Assembly: GCA_036403035.1 (NCBI GenBank)
Contig: DASWRT010000114.1
Coordinates: forward strand, 1 to 28,278
Source: DASWRT01 sp036403035
Lineage (GTDB): Bacteria; Pseudomonadota; Alphaproteobacteria; ATCC43930; CGMCC-115725
Reading direction: 5' to 3'
Length of the DNA: 28,278 nt
Made by a program: the position numbers and the translations under genes. Each line of letters begins with the position of its first letter. Positions within the stretch are counted from its first letter, which is position 1. Below are positions 6,627 through 16,600 of the stretch, one piece after another. Under the pieces are notes generated by a model. The model was not told the DNA's origin, searched no databases, and saw only the letters and a program-made list of their open reading frames with translations.

Positions 6627-6653
6627 CGGTTCCCGTTCCGCCTTCCCCTAACT

Positions 6654-6701
6654 GTAGGGGCGGGGCTTGCCCCGCCCGGGCGGCCCAAGGGCCGCCCCTA
6701 C
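6654..6701. repeat. GC-rich extragenic palindrome inside the operon
   Basis: Outer arms GTAGGGGCGG and CCGCCCCTAC enclose two smaller hairpins, CGGGGC-TT-GCCCCG and GGGCGGCCC-AA-GGGCCGCCC. The 48-base unit can fold into a clover- or cruciform-like structure on either strand. Elements that begin GTAGGGGC and end GCCCCTAC are, from general knowledge, frequent between genes in several alphaproteobacteria. Its position between the ferredoxin and NrfD genes means it is transcribed and could stabilise or attenuate the mRNA. Confidence 0.8.
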
Positions 6702-6714
6702 GTTAAAACCGGGC

Positions 6715-7638
6715 TCAACGTTCGCGACTTCCGCCGCCGCGCCCCGCCGCGAACACTGCCAGCGCGGCGAGCGCCGCCAATCCCGCCACCGTCGCGAGGC
6801 CGGCGCCCAGCGCCGGGGCGACGCGGTCGGCGGCGCGGGACGGCGCGGTCGGCAGGTTGTAGACCTCCGGCCGGTCGGTCAGCAGGAAGAAGGCGTTGAG
6901 GTGCCCCAAGTCGCCGGTCGCCCCCGGCCCGTCGGGGACGCCGTAGAGATAGGCGTCCGGGGCGCCTTGCTCGTGGAGCTGCTCGACGCGCCGATGCGCC
7001 CGCGCCTGGAGGTCGGAGGTCTCGCCGAACTGGATCGAATCGGTCGGGCAGGATTTGGCGCAGGCCGGCTCCAGCCCGCCCTTGAGGCGGTCGTAGCAGA
7101 GCGTGCATTTATGCGCCTTGCCGTCGATCGGGTTGAGGTCGACGACGCCGAACGGGCAGGCCGGCACGCAGTAGCCGCAGCCGTTGCAGATGTCCTGCTG
7201 CACGACCACGGTGTTGAACTCGGTGCGGAACAGCGCCCCGGTCGGGCACGCCTCCAGGCACGGCGCGTTCTGGCAGTGCTTGCAGACGTCGCTCATCATC
7301 AGCCAGTGGCTCTGATAGGGCGGCATCGTCGTCGCGCGCTCGCCGTCCTTGCCGATCTTCTCGATGAAGGCGACGTGCCGCCACGTGTTGTACGACAGCA
7401 TCTGCGTGTTGTCGTAGCTCATGCCGGTGAGGCCGAGATGGTCGGCGGGGAGCGCGTTCCACTCCTTGCAGGCCACCTCGCACGCCTTGCAGCCGATGCA
7501 GAGCGTCGTGTCGGTGAAGAAGCCGTAGCTCTTTCCCGGCTCGATCCTGACCCCGGCGGTCAGTTCCGACTCGTCCGGGATCGGGCCGGGCAGGAACGAC
7601 TCCGGATAATCGGCGGCACGCGGATGCACCTGGGTCAT
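6715..7638 (-). CDS. Formate dehydrogenase iron-sulfur (beta) subunit
   Basis: This 307-residue protein carries four 4Fe-4S sites: Cys47/50/53/57 (CIGCKACEVAC), Cys119/122/127/131 (CKHCQNAPCLEAC), Cys151/154/157/161 (CNGCGYCVPAC) and Cys178/181/193/197. This is the arrangement of the FdnH/FdoH (FdxH) family. It would pass electrons from the molybdenum/tungsten subunit to the membrane subunit. A single hydrophobic segment at about 273-299 anchors the C terminus, as in E. coli FdnH. The gene starts 16 bases after the catalytic subunit's stop. Length and cluster order match the family closely. The C-terminal SRER ending lies next to the palindromic repeat. Confidence 0.95.
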   Translation of the reverse strand: MTQVHPRAADYPESFLPGPIPDESELTAGVRIEPGKSYGFFTDTTLCIGCKACEVACKEWNALPADHLGLTGMSYDNTQMLSYNTWRHVAFIEKIGKDGERATTMPPYQSHWLMMSDVCKHCQNAPCLEACPTGALFRTEFNTVVVQQDICNGCGYCVPACPFGVVDLNPIDGKAHKCTLCYDRLKGGLEPACAKSCPTDSIQFGETSDLQARAHRRVEQLHEQGAPDAYLYGVPDGPGATGDLGHLNAFFLLTDRPEVYNLPTAPSRAADRVAPALGAGLATVAGLAALAALAVFAAGRGGGSRER

Positions 7639-7654
7639 CGTCGGTCCCGCCCTC

Positions 7655-10600
7655 CTACTCGGCTGCTTCCGTATTGGGAGCGCCGGGCGGCGCGCCGGGG
7701 CGGGCGAGCCGGCCCTTTCGCAGGTTGCAGGTGAACGCCTTGCCTTCGTGGATGCTGGTGTTCGGGTCGCCGACGACGCTGCTCAATTGGTTGGCGACGT
7801 CGCCGGTGGCGTAGCCCTTCCAGCCGAAATGCCAGGGCAGGCCGATCTGGTAGACGCGCCGCCCGTCGATCTCGAAGGGGCGCAGCCGCTCGGTGACGAG
7901 CGCCCGCGTCTCGATCTCGCCCCGCGCCGTCGACAGCACCACCCAGTCGCGGTTGCGGATGCCCAGCTCGGCCGCCAGCTCCGGCGGGATCTCGGCGAAG
8001 CCCTCGGGCTGCAATTCCGCAAGATGGCCGACGAGCCGGGTCGGCGTGCCGCCGGCATGGTGCTCGGTCAGCCGGTAAGTGGTGAGGGCATAGGGATAAC
8101 GCGGGTCGGCGACCTCGTGATAGCGGTTGTCCGGCCGGCTCCATTTCTTCGCGACCGGGTTGTCCTGCTGCTTGTACAGCGGGTTGCGGACCGGCGATTC
8201 GACCGGCTCGTAGTGCGTCGGCAGCGGCGCGTCCTTGAGGCCGGACGGCGTGAACAGCGACGCCTTGCCGTCGGCGATCATGATGAACGGGTCGTCGCCG
8301 CTCAGCGCCTCCATCCCTTCCGGCCGCTTCGACCAGTCCGGCCGGTAGCTCGGCGGCTTCTTCGCCTCGAAGTCGATGACGTCGGGACCGATCCAGCTTC
8401 CTTTCTGCTCGTCCCAGTACATCAGCTTCTTGCGTTCTGACCACGGCTTGCCGTCCGGGTCGGCGGAGGCGCGGTTGTACATCTGCCGCCTGTTGTCGGG
8501 CCACGAGAAGGCCCAGCCCAGGTGCGTGCCCGGCCCGTCCGGCCCGTCGGGCTTGCGCGACTGCGCCCGGTTGTGGTTCTCCTCCGGGAAGATGCCGCTG
8601 TAGAGCCACGCGCCGCAGGCGGTCGAGCCGTCGTCCTTCAATTCGTTGAAGTTCTCGACCTGCCGCTTCTCCGGCCAGGTGTAGCCGTTCATCTCCTTGA
8701 GGATCGCGTCGACCTTGGGCCCGACGATCTCGCCGGTGGTCGGGTAGTCCCAGGTCAGGTTCTTGATCGGCAGGTCACGCGGCTCCTGACTGCCGGCGTA
8801 CAGCTCCTTCAGGCGGCGGCCGAGATGGTAGATGAACCACGTCTCCGACCGGCTGTCGCCCGGCCCGTCGACGACCTTGTCGTGCCATTGGATCAGCCGG
8901 TGCGTGTTGGTGACGGTGCCTTCCTTCTCGCCGGCCAGCGACGCCGGCATCAGGAACACCTCGGTCTTGATGTCCTGCGGCCGCATCTCGCCGTTCTGCA
9001 CCGGCTTGCCGGAGTACCAGAAGGCGGCGGTCTCGGTCTCGGCGAAGTCGCGCACCACCAGCCAATCGAGCTGCGCCAGCCCGCGCTGCACCAGCTGGGT
9101 GTTGTGGCCGCCGACCAGCGGGTTCTGGCCAAGCATGAACATGCCGCGGATCAGCCCGTCGCGCATCGCCAGCGTCATCGGCAGCTGCGAGTGGTCGCCG
9201 ACGATCCGCGGCAGCCACTGGAAGCCGAAATCGTTCTCCTTCGTCCCCGCCGCGCCGTACCAGGCACGCAGCAGGCTGACGAGGTATTTCGGCATGTGCG
9301 CCCACCAGCCGGTCGGCATCCGCTCGTGCTTCAGGAAGTCCTTGAGCGTGTCGTGTTGCTTGAAGGCGTGCGGCTGCGGCAGATAGGTCGGCAGCATGTT
9401 GTAGAGGGTCGGGATGTCCGTACTGCCCTGGATGCTCGCATGGCCGCGCAACGCCAGGATGCCGCCGCCTGGCCGCCCTACATTGCCGAGCAGCGCCTGA
9501 AGGATTCCGGCGGCGCGGATCATCTGCACGCCGGTCGTGTGGTGCGTCCAGCCCACGGCGTAGCAGATCGTGCCGGTACGCTCCCGTCCCGAGTTCCGCG
9601 CCATCGCGTCGGCGACCTTCAGGAACAGCTCCTTCGGGCAGCCGGTGACGCGCTCGACCATCTCCGGCGTGTAGGCCGCGAAGTGCCGGCGCATGATCTG
9701 GTAGACGCAATGCGGGTGCTGCAGCGTCGGATCGCGCGGCGGCGGCCCCTCGGTCAATCGCTGCAACTGGTCGGAGAAGCTCTCCGTCGTGTTGACGAAA
9801 TGCTCGGCGAGCGACGACGGCACGGCCTCGCCCTGATACTGCCAGCTTTCGTACTTGTAGACGCGGTTCTCCGCATCCCAGCCGGAGAAGAACCCGTCGC
9901 CCTCGCTGGCGTCGCGGAACCGCTCGTCGATAATCGTCGACAGGTTCGTGTAGTGGAGCGCGTACTCCTTGAACCAGAGGTCGTTTTCGAGGACGTAGCG
10001 GATGATCCCGCCGAGGAACGCGATGTCGGTCCCGGCGCGGACCGGCGCGTAGATGTCGGACAGTGCCGAGGTCCGCGTGAAGCGCGGGTCGGCGTGGATG
10101 ATCGTCGCCCCCTTCTGCTTCGCCTGGAGCGCGAAGCGGAAGGCGATCGGGTGGTTCTCGGCCATGTTGGAACCCATCACGAGCACGCAGTCCGCGTTCG
10201 CGAGGTCCCACTGGGGCATCGTCGCCGCACCCCGGCCGTAGGTGGCGCCCAAACTGGGCACCGAGGATGAGTGTCAGACGCGGGCCTGGTTTTCTATCCA
10301 GACCATCCCCAGGCCGCCGCCGAACAATTTTTTGATGACGTAGTTCTCCTCGTTGTCCAGCGTGGCGCCGCCCAGCGAGGCGATGGCGAGGGTGTGGTTG
10401 ACGGGCTTGCCGTCGGGCAGCTTCTCGACGAAGGTCTCGTCGCGCGTCTCCTTGACGCGTTGCGCGATCCGCTCCATCGCCCAATCGAGCGGCTTCTCCT
10501 CCCACCGGTCGGAGTAGGGCGCACGGTAGAGCACCTTGGACAGCCGCAGCTCGCTCGTCAGTAGCCCGAAGGTCGCGGCGCCCTTCGGGCAGAGCGTGCC

Positions 10601-10888
10601 CTGGTTGATCGGGCTGCGCGGGTCGCCCTCGATATGGATGACCTTGCCGTCCTTGGCGTAGATCAACTGCGCGCAGCCGACCGCGCAGTACGGGCAGATG
10701 CTGGTGCCGATCTTGTCGGCCTGCTCCAGCCGCGGACGCAGGGTCTTGGATTGCGTGCTCTGCGCCGCTTCCCTGTACGGGTCCTCGCCGACGATTTGCT
10801 TCGGCAGCGACCAGTCGCGGACGAACCCCGCGACGCGGGCGCCGATGCTGCGGCTGGGACGGCGTCGGCGACGGTCGGAGGAGGCCAT
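7655..10888 (-). CDS. fdnG: Selenocysteine-containing formate dehydrogenase catalytic (alpha) subunit
   Basis: Two adjoining frames, 10274-10888 and 7655-10261, are one gene read through an in-frame TGA at 10274-10276, giving 1077 residues with selenocysteine at 205. The context is NQARV-Sec-HSSSVPSLGATYGRGA, matching ARV-Sec-H in E. coli FdnG/FdoG. The N-terminal 4Fe-4S site is Cys65/68/72/100 (CPYCAVGC...LCPKG). Molybdopterin-guanine-dinucleotide domains follow (DCVLVMGSNMAENHP, GGGILALRGHASIQGSTD), with the molydopterin-binding cap at the C terminus. It oxidises formate to CO2, or the reverse. A SECIS-like hairpin starts 11 bases after the TGA. The N terminus (MASSDRRRRRPSRSIGARVA) is basic but has no hydrophobic core, so I see no usable Tat signal, unlike classic formate dehydrogenase-N. 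The side of the membrane on which it works is therefore open. GAGGAA lies 10 bases before the ATG. Confidence 0.95.
10244..10276 (-). promoter_or_regulatory. Bacterial SECIS element with UGA selenocysteine codon
   Basis: In the mRNA, UGA (10276-10274) is followed after 11 bases by GGUGCCC-AGUUU-GGGCGCC (10262-10244). This is a 7-pair stem, including one G-U pair, with a 5-base loop containing GU. Spacing and shape fit a bacterial SECIS, which recruits SelB with Sec-tRNA. It lies within the coding sequence, as expected in bacteria. Confidence 0.85.
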
Positions 10889-10902
10889 CTTATTGCGGTT
10901 CC

Positions 10903-11157
10903 TCAGAGATTGACGCGGTGCGCGGCGGCGTGCGCGTCGCCGGTCAGGGTGACGTCATGGGCGATGCCGGCGATCATGCCGGGCGCGTCTTCGTACTCGA
11001 CGACGACGTGCGCCTGCTCGCGCTGGAGCGGATGAAGGTCCGGGCTGTCGACCGGGGCGTCGTGGGCGAGCATGAAGAGCCGCGCCGGCCCCTCGTCGCT
11101 GACGAGCTGAAAACGGCGCTCCTGGATCACGGTGATGACGCCGCTGATCCTCTTCAC
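10903..11157 (-). CDS. Small conserved-looking protein leading the formate dehydrogenase operon
   Basis: This 84-residue protein alternates beta-like segments (RISGVITVIQERRFQLVSDE, ARLFMLAHDA, AHVVVEYED), suggesting a compact OB-like or other small beta-barrel fold. It has no Cys, signal peptide or membrane segment. It starts at GTG 11157 with GAGGG about 7 bases upstream, and ends 14 bases before the catalytic subunit's ATG, so it is the first gene of the operon. Small proteins of this kind occur beside formate dehydrogenase genes in other proteobacteria, to my recollection, but no function is known to me. A chaperone, maturation or regulatory role for the selenoenzyme is an inference from context only. 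Confidence 0.75.
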   Translation of the reverse strand: MKRISGVITVIQERRFQLVSDEGPARLFMLAHDAPVDSPDLHPLQREQAHVVVEYEDAPGMIAGIAHDVTLTGDAHAAAHRVNL

Positions 11158-11278
11158 GACAGACCCTCGGATTGCGGTTGCGCCGTCGGCGGCGACCTCG
11201 GACGAAGGAGAAACAGAGTTCCTCGCGCTAACGTTCCTTCAGGCCACGCGGTAAATTCCCCGACGGCGACCAGCTTTC

Positions 11279-11292
11279 TTGATGGAAATCAA
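11279..11292. promoter_or_regulatory. Perfect FNR/Anr/FixK-type box
   Basis: TTGATGGAAATCAA matches TTGAT-N4-ATCAA on all ten conserved bases. Its centre is about 128 bases upstream of the GTG that opens the formate dehydrogenase operon. A class II arrangement would put the transcription start near 11244, with ATTTAC (minus strand, 11256-11251) as a weak -10. The box overlaps the last codons of selD. Oxygen-responsive activation is inferred from the match. Confidence 0.65.
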
Positions 11293-13613
11293 ACGGTTGC
11301 GGAGGGGGTTTGCAAGATCCGGACGTGCGGTCCCCCGCCGTCGCCGCTTCTGGCCTCGACGGTCCCGATCTCCGCCGCCTCGCGGTAGCCCAGCGCCCGC
11401 AGCGCCACGATGCAGAGCGCTGCCCGTTCGGCGGGAACGCCGGCGAGGAGCCCGCCCGCCGTCTGCGGGTCGGCGAGCAGCTTCAGTTCGATGTCGCCGA
11501 TGGGACCGCCGTTCAGCGCGTCGGTTGCGACATCGATATTGCTCGGATGCAGCGTGCTGACGATCCCGCGTCGCAGCGTCTCGCGCACTCCCGGCAGCAC
11601 CGGGATCGCCTCCATGTCCAGCGCCGCCGATACGTCGCCGGCCGCGCGGAGCATTTCGAGCAGATGGCCGATCAAGCCGAAGCCGGTCACGTCGGTGCAG
11701 GCGACTGCGCCATGCTCGCGCAGGCAGGCGGCGGCCGGTCCCGCCTGATGCAGCATCGTTGCGATGGCTGCCTCGACCCAGCGCGCCTTCGCCTCAGCCC
11801 GCATGTCGGCGGCGAGGATCGTGCCGGTGCCGATCGGCTTGGTCAGGATCAGCCGGTCGCCGGGACGGAGCCCGGATTTGCGCAGCAGACCGGCCTCGGC
11901 GACCGTGCCGGTGACGGCGAAGCCGAGCGCCGCTTCGGCCGCTTCGGCGCTGTGCCCGCCGACGAGCCGGGCGCCCGCCGCCTCGATCGTATCGAGCGCG
12001 CCGCGCAGCATGTGGAACAGGTCGTTCTCGACGACCGCCTCGGATGCCGGCGGCAGGCAGGCGATCGCGAGCACCGTCGAGGGCTCGCCGCCCATCGCGT
12101 AGATGTCCCCGAGCGCATGGTTCGCCGCGATCCGGCCGAACAGGTACGGATCGGTGACGAAGGCGCGGAAGAAATCGACGCTTTGAACTGTGAGCAGCCC
12201 CGGTGTCGGCGCGCGGAGAACGGCCGCGTCGTCCGGTGGATCGAGCGCCGCGACCGCGTGTTCGGCTTGCAGCGGCGCCAGACGGCGCAGCACCCGCCCG
12301 AGGATCGGCGCCGGCACCTTCGCGCCGCAGCCGCCGCAGCGCATCGCCTCTGCGATCGCAGCGTCGGCCGCTGTCGCAGCTTCCCGCGACCGCTCCATCG
12401 CCGGCAGTTCCTGGTACTGCCGCATCCAGCGCCGGTCGATCCACTCCTTGAGCCGCCACAGCCATGCGCCTTCGGCGGCGAACGGGCCGCGCGAGGCGAC
12501 GGCTTTTCCGTCGCCCGTGCCGATCAGCGCGAGATTGTGTTTTTGCGGCCTGAACGGGCGCGGAGCCTCGCCGGCAAGGACGCGGCGCAGATTGGCGGTG
12601 AGCGGCGGCCCTTGGCGCACCGCATAGACGCCGGCTTTCTCGCGAGGATAGGGCACCACCGAAGCGACGTCGCCGGCCGCGAAGACCAGCGGGTCGTTAA
12701 GAGAGCGCAACGCGGCGTCGACCTGGATGAAGCCGCCGTCGTCGAGCGCCAATCCGGTCTCGCGCAGCCATGGCGCCGCCCCGGCCTGCGTCACCCAGAG
12801 CGCTTCGTCGAAGCCGACCCGGCGGCCGTCGGCCGCGATCAGCGCGCCCGGCTCGACACGGACGATCTCCGCGTTCGTCTCGACCGCGATGCCTCGGGTG
12901 GCGAGCGCACGCTTCAGCAGATGCCGCGCGCGCCTGATGTGGTGCGGCAGCAACTCGCCGCGCGTCACCAGCACGACCGACGGCGCCAGTCCGCTTCGCC
13001 CCTCCTCGGCGAGCAGGGTCCGCAACCGGTGCTCCACCGCCAGCGCCAGCTCGACGCCGCCCGCGCCGCCGCCGACCACGGCGATGCGCAACGGATGCTC
13101 GGCCTGCCGCACACGGCCGACGATCCGGTCCCAGCGCTCGGCGAAGCGGACGATCGGCTTTACCGGCGTGGCGTTCTCGGCGGCTCCCGGCACGTCGCCG
13201 GCGCGCGGCGTCGAGCCGATGTCGATCGACAGCAAATCGTAGCGTACCGGCGGGCGGGAGCGGCACAGGACGAGCCGCGCCGCACGGTCCAGCCCGACCG
13301 CCTCGTCGTGGATCAGCCGCACCCCGGCGAAGCGGGCGAGCCGGTTGAGGTCGATATGGCACTCGTCGAACGTGTAGTGCCCGGCGATGTAGCCCGGCAG
13401 CATGCCGGAGTAGGGCGCCTCCACGTCGCGCGCGATCAGCGTCACGCGCACGCCCCGCACCGGCCGCATGCCGAAGCCCTTGAGCACATGGACGTGCGCA
13501 TGCCCGCCGCCGATCAGCACCAGATCCTTCGTCACGGGAGCGTTTCGCATGCGCAGCGGCGGAGCAGGGAAGGGGATCGGCTCGGACGGCGGTGCGGAAG
13601 GCGCGGCCGTCAC
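11289..13613 (-). CDS. selD: Selenide, water dikinase fused to an FAD-dependent NADH-dehydrogenase-like domain
   Basis: The N-terminal part (about residues 28-400) is a pyridine-nucleotide-disulfide/NDH-2-like oxidoreductase. It has GGGHAH (35-40) for FAD, GGGAGG (181-186) for NAD(P)H and FAAGD (311-315). The C-terminal part (about 423-770) is selenophosphate synthase, with the active-site region CGGCGAKVP (Cys429, Lys432), the ATP/Mg site SVDFFRAFVTDPYLFGRIAANHALGDIYAMGG, and GGHS. It makes selenophosphate from selenide and ATP for selenocysteine insertion. The oxidoreductase domain may prepare or sense the selenium substrate, which is unproven. This fusion is known in cyanobacteria and proteobacteria. 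The neighbouring selenoprotein formate dehydrogenase is the obvious client. Start: GTG 13613, or ATG 13550 (Met22) nearer to the domain. Neither has a clear ribosome binding site. Confidence 0.93.
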   Translation of the reverse strand: MTAAPSAPPSEPIPFPAPPLRMRNAPVTKDLVLIGGGHAHVHVLKGFGMRPVRGVRVTLIARDVEAPYSGMLPGYIAGHYTFDECHIDLNRLARFAGVRLIHDEAVGLDRAARLVLCRSRPPVRYDLLSIDIGSTPRAGDVPGAAENATPVKPIVRFAERWDRIVGRVRQAEHPLRIAVVGGGAGGVELALAVEHRLRTLLAEEGRSGLAPSVVLVTRGELLPHHIRRARHLLKRALATRGIAVETNAEIVRVEPGALIAADGRRVGFDEALWVTQAGAAPWLRETGLALDDGGFIQVDAALRSLNDPLVFAAGDVASVVPYPREKAGVYAVRQGPPLTANLRRVLAGEAPRPFRPQKHNLALIGTGDGKAVASRGPFAAEGAWLWRLKEWIDRRWMRQYQELPAMERSREAATAADAAIAEAMRCGGCGAKVPAPILGRVLRRLAPLQAEHAVAALDPPDDAAVLRAPTPGLLTVQSVDFFRAFVTDPYLFGRIAANHALGDIYAMGGEPSTVLAIACLPPASEAVVENDLFHMLRGALDTIEAAGARLVGGHSAEAAEAALGFAVTGTVAEAGLLRKSGLRPGDRLILTKPIGTGTILAADMRAEAKARWVEAAIATMLHQAGPAAACLREHGAVACTDVTGFGLIGHLLEMLRAAGDVSAALDMEAIPVLPGVRETLRRGIVSTLHPSNIDVATDALNGGPIGDIELKLLADPQTAGGLLAGVPAERAALCIVALRALGYREAAEIGTVEARSGDGGGPHVRILQTPSATV

Positions 13614-13682
13614 GCCGACGAATATGGCACCGGTTGCGCCGCCGCAAACCCCCGGTGATTCCCTCGAACCGTGCGGCGGCGC

Positions 13683-16600
13683 TCAGCCCAGGGTCGGGTG
13701 ACGCCCGATGCGCCTCCGGTTGATCAGAAGGTAGAGGCTCGGCATCACGAGCAGCACGAGCGGAAGCTGCACGACGAGGCCCGAGATGATGGCGATGGCG
13801 AGCGGCTGCTGCATCGCCGAGCCCTGACCGATCGCGAACGCCAGCGGCAGGAGCGTCAGGATGGCCGCGATCGTGGTCATCGCGATCGGCCGCATGCGGT
13901 TCTGGCCGGCCACGACGTAGGCCTCCCGCGGCGGTGTTCCTTCGGCTAGCAGCTCGTACAATTCCGAGAAATAGAAGATCGCTACTTCGGTGACGATGCC
14001 GATGATCATCGTCATGCCCATCATCGCCGTGATGTTGAGCTCGACGCCGGTGAGCCACAATCCAACGAACACCGCGCAGACCGCGAGGAGCGGCATCAGC
14101 AGGATCGAGATCGCGACGCCGAAGCTCTCGTAGAGGAACAGCAAAAGGACGAATACGGCCGTGACCGCGGCGGCGAAGACCTCGATCAAGCCGCGGAAGG
14201 CGATCTGCTGCTGTTGGTACAACCCGCCCAGCTCGTACCGGACGTTGCTCGGCAGCAGGCCGGAGCTGCCGAGGACGGTCTGGACGTCGGCGGCGACGGA
14301 GCCGAGGTCACGGCCCTCAATGCGCGCGGTCACCGCCACCATGCGCTGCAGGTTCTCGCGCCCGATCTGCGGCTGACCGCTGACCGGCTCGAAGCTGGCG
14401 ATCCGCTTCAGTGGAACGAGATGCCCGTCGGGCGCCCGGATCGGCAGGTTGCCAATGTCGAGATCCGTGCTCCGCACGCTCGCCGGCACCCAGATCCGGA
14501 CGCCGAGCTGCTTGATCTGCTCCGGAACCTGCGTCACCACCTGCCCGCGCAGGTTGAGGTCGAGCAGTCGCGTCGCCTCGTTGAGATCGATGCCCTCGAG
14601 CGCCGCCTTGGTGCGGTCGATCCGGACGTCGAGCGCGTCGCCGGCCGGGTTGATGCCGTTCCGCACGGAGACGATGCCCGGAACCTTGCCGATCGCCGCC
14701 CCGACCTTCCGGGCGGTCGCGGCCAGCGTCGCCGGATCGGGCGTGAACAACTTCACCTCTATGGGCTGCGGCACCGCCGTCAGGTCACCGATGAGGTCTT
14801 CCATCAGCTGCGCCATCTCGACATTCAGCCCCGGCACCTGCGCCGAAATCTTGGCGTTCAGATCCGCCATGACCTCGGAGATCGGCCGGCGCGGACCTGA
14901 TTTGAGGCGGATGAAGTAGTCGCCCTTGTTGGCTTCGGCGAGATCGCCGCCCAGCCCCGCGCCCGTCCGCCGCGACCATGTCTCGACCTCCGGAGTCGCA
15001 TTGATGATCGTCTCGACTTGACGCAGCAGGCGGTCGGTCTCGGAGAGCGCCGTGCCCGGCTGGCTGAAATAGTCGAGGATGAAGCCGCCCTCGTCCATCG
15101 CCGGCATGAAGCCGGACCCGACCGCGCCGAAGGCGAACCAGCCGAGGGCAAGGAGCGGCACGACGCCGAGAAGGGCGACGAACGGGCGGGCAAGGAGCCA
15201 CGTCGCAAGGCCATGATACCGCGCATTGACCCACGCCGAGATCCGCCCGCCATCGTGCGATCCCGCCGCCGCCGCCGCCTTGCCGGTGAGCAGCCACTCC
15301 GCCGCAAGCGGGACGGCGAGCCACGTGATCGCGAACGAGAACAGAAGCCCGGACGCCATGGTCAGCGACAAAGCCTTGAAGAAGGCGCCGGTGACGCCGC
15401 TGAGGAAGGCCAGCGGTACGAAGATGACGATCGTGGCGGCGCTCGATCCGGCCAGCGGCTTGCTGAACTCCGCCGCGGCGGCAAGGACGCCGCCGTCACC
15501 ACCGGCGCCTCTACCGTGCCCGTCGTGCTGCCGCCGCACGATATGCTCGATCATGACGATCGCATCGTCGATGATGAGGCCGACCGCCGCCGCCATGCCG
15601 CCCAGCGTCATGATGTTGAAGCTCATATTGAGCACGTAAAGCAGCACGATCGTCGCCGACAGCGCCGCCGGGACGACCAGCACGGCGATGATCGTCACGC
15701 GGAAGCTGCGCAGGAAAAGCAGGAGCACCAGTGCGGCAAGCGCGACGCCGATCAGGATCGCATCGCGCACGCTGGCGGCAGACGCGGTGACGAGCTGGCT
15801 CTGGTCGTACCAGTTGGCGAGGGCGACGCCGGCCGGCAGTTGTCCTTGAGCCTGATCGAGCAGCTTCTTGACGTCACCCGCGATCTGCACGCTGTTCCCG
15901 CCGGGCTGCTGGAAGACGTTGAGCAGAATGGCGTCCTTGCCGTCGGCGGTAACGCGCGTCCATTGCGGCACGGTCGACCGCTGGATGCTGGAGGCGAGGT
16001 CGCCGACCGTGACGATGCCGTCGGGGGCCGACCGGACGACGGTATTCCGTAAGGCATCGATGCTGTTCAGCGGATCGTCGGCGACGACGAGATAGAGCTT
16101 GTAGTGGTCCTCCAGCCGCCCCACGGCGCTCAGCACGTTGGCCGACGATACAGCCTTGGCGACATCGTCGATGGTGAGGCCGTGGGCGATGAGGCGGGCG
16201 GGGTCGGCCAGAACCTGGTATTCCTCGTCGCTGCCGCCGGTGATGCCGATCTGCGCCACGCCGGGCACGCTCGTCAGCAAGGGCCGCAGCTGATAGAGCG
16301 CGATGTCGCGTAGCTTGGTGAGGGGCACGGTCCCCGAGGTCAGGCTGTAGGCGATGATCGGGAACACCGTCGGGTCCATCCGACGGGTCGTCATGCTGGT
16401 GCCGGGCGGCAGCTGCTGCATGATCTGCCCGATGGCCGCGTTGATCTGGAGCGTCGCCGAGACCATGTCGGTGCCCCAGTTGAAGAAGACCGAGATCTCC
16501 GCGGTGCCGCGGCTGGTGTTCGAGAGGACATCGACGACGTTCGGCACGTTGTGCACGGCCTGCTCGACCAGCGTCGTGACCTGGAGCGCCATCTGCTCGG

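Noticed and set aside
8522..10270. Long plus-strand frames (582 residues and similar) opposite the formate dehydrogenase, and others opposite selD, the pump and the kinase
   Set aside because: Their compositions are skewed toward Arg, Val, Leu and Asp, and they lack motifs and ribosome binding sites. They are shadows of strong minus-strand genes.
10274..10276. TGA as a nonsense mutation that splits the formate dehydrogenase into pseudogene halves
   Set aside because: The codon lies exactly at the known Sec position with a SECIS-like hairpin, both halves are otherwise intact, and selD is next to the operon.
10817..10888. RRRRRPSRS at the formate dehydrogenase N terminus as a Tat signal
   Set aside because: No hydrophobic segment or cleavage site follows within the next 30 residues, and the S-R-R-x-F-L-K pattern is absent.
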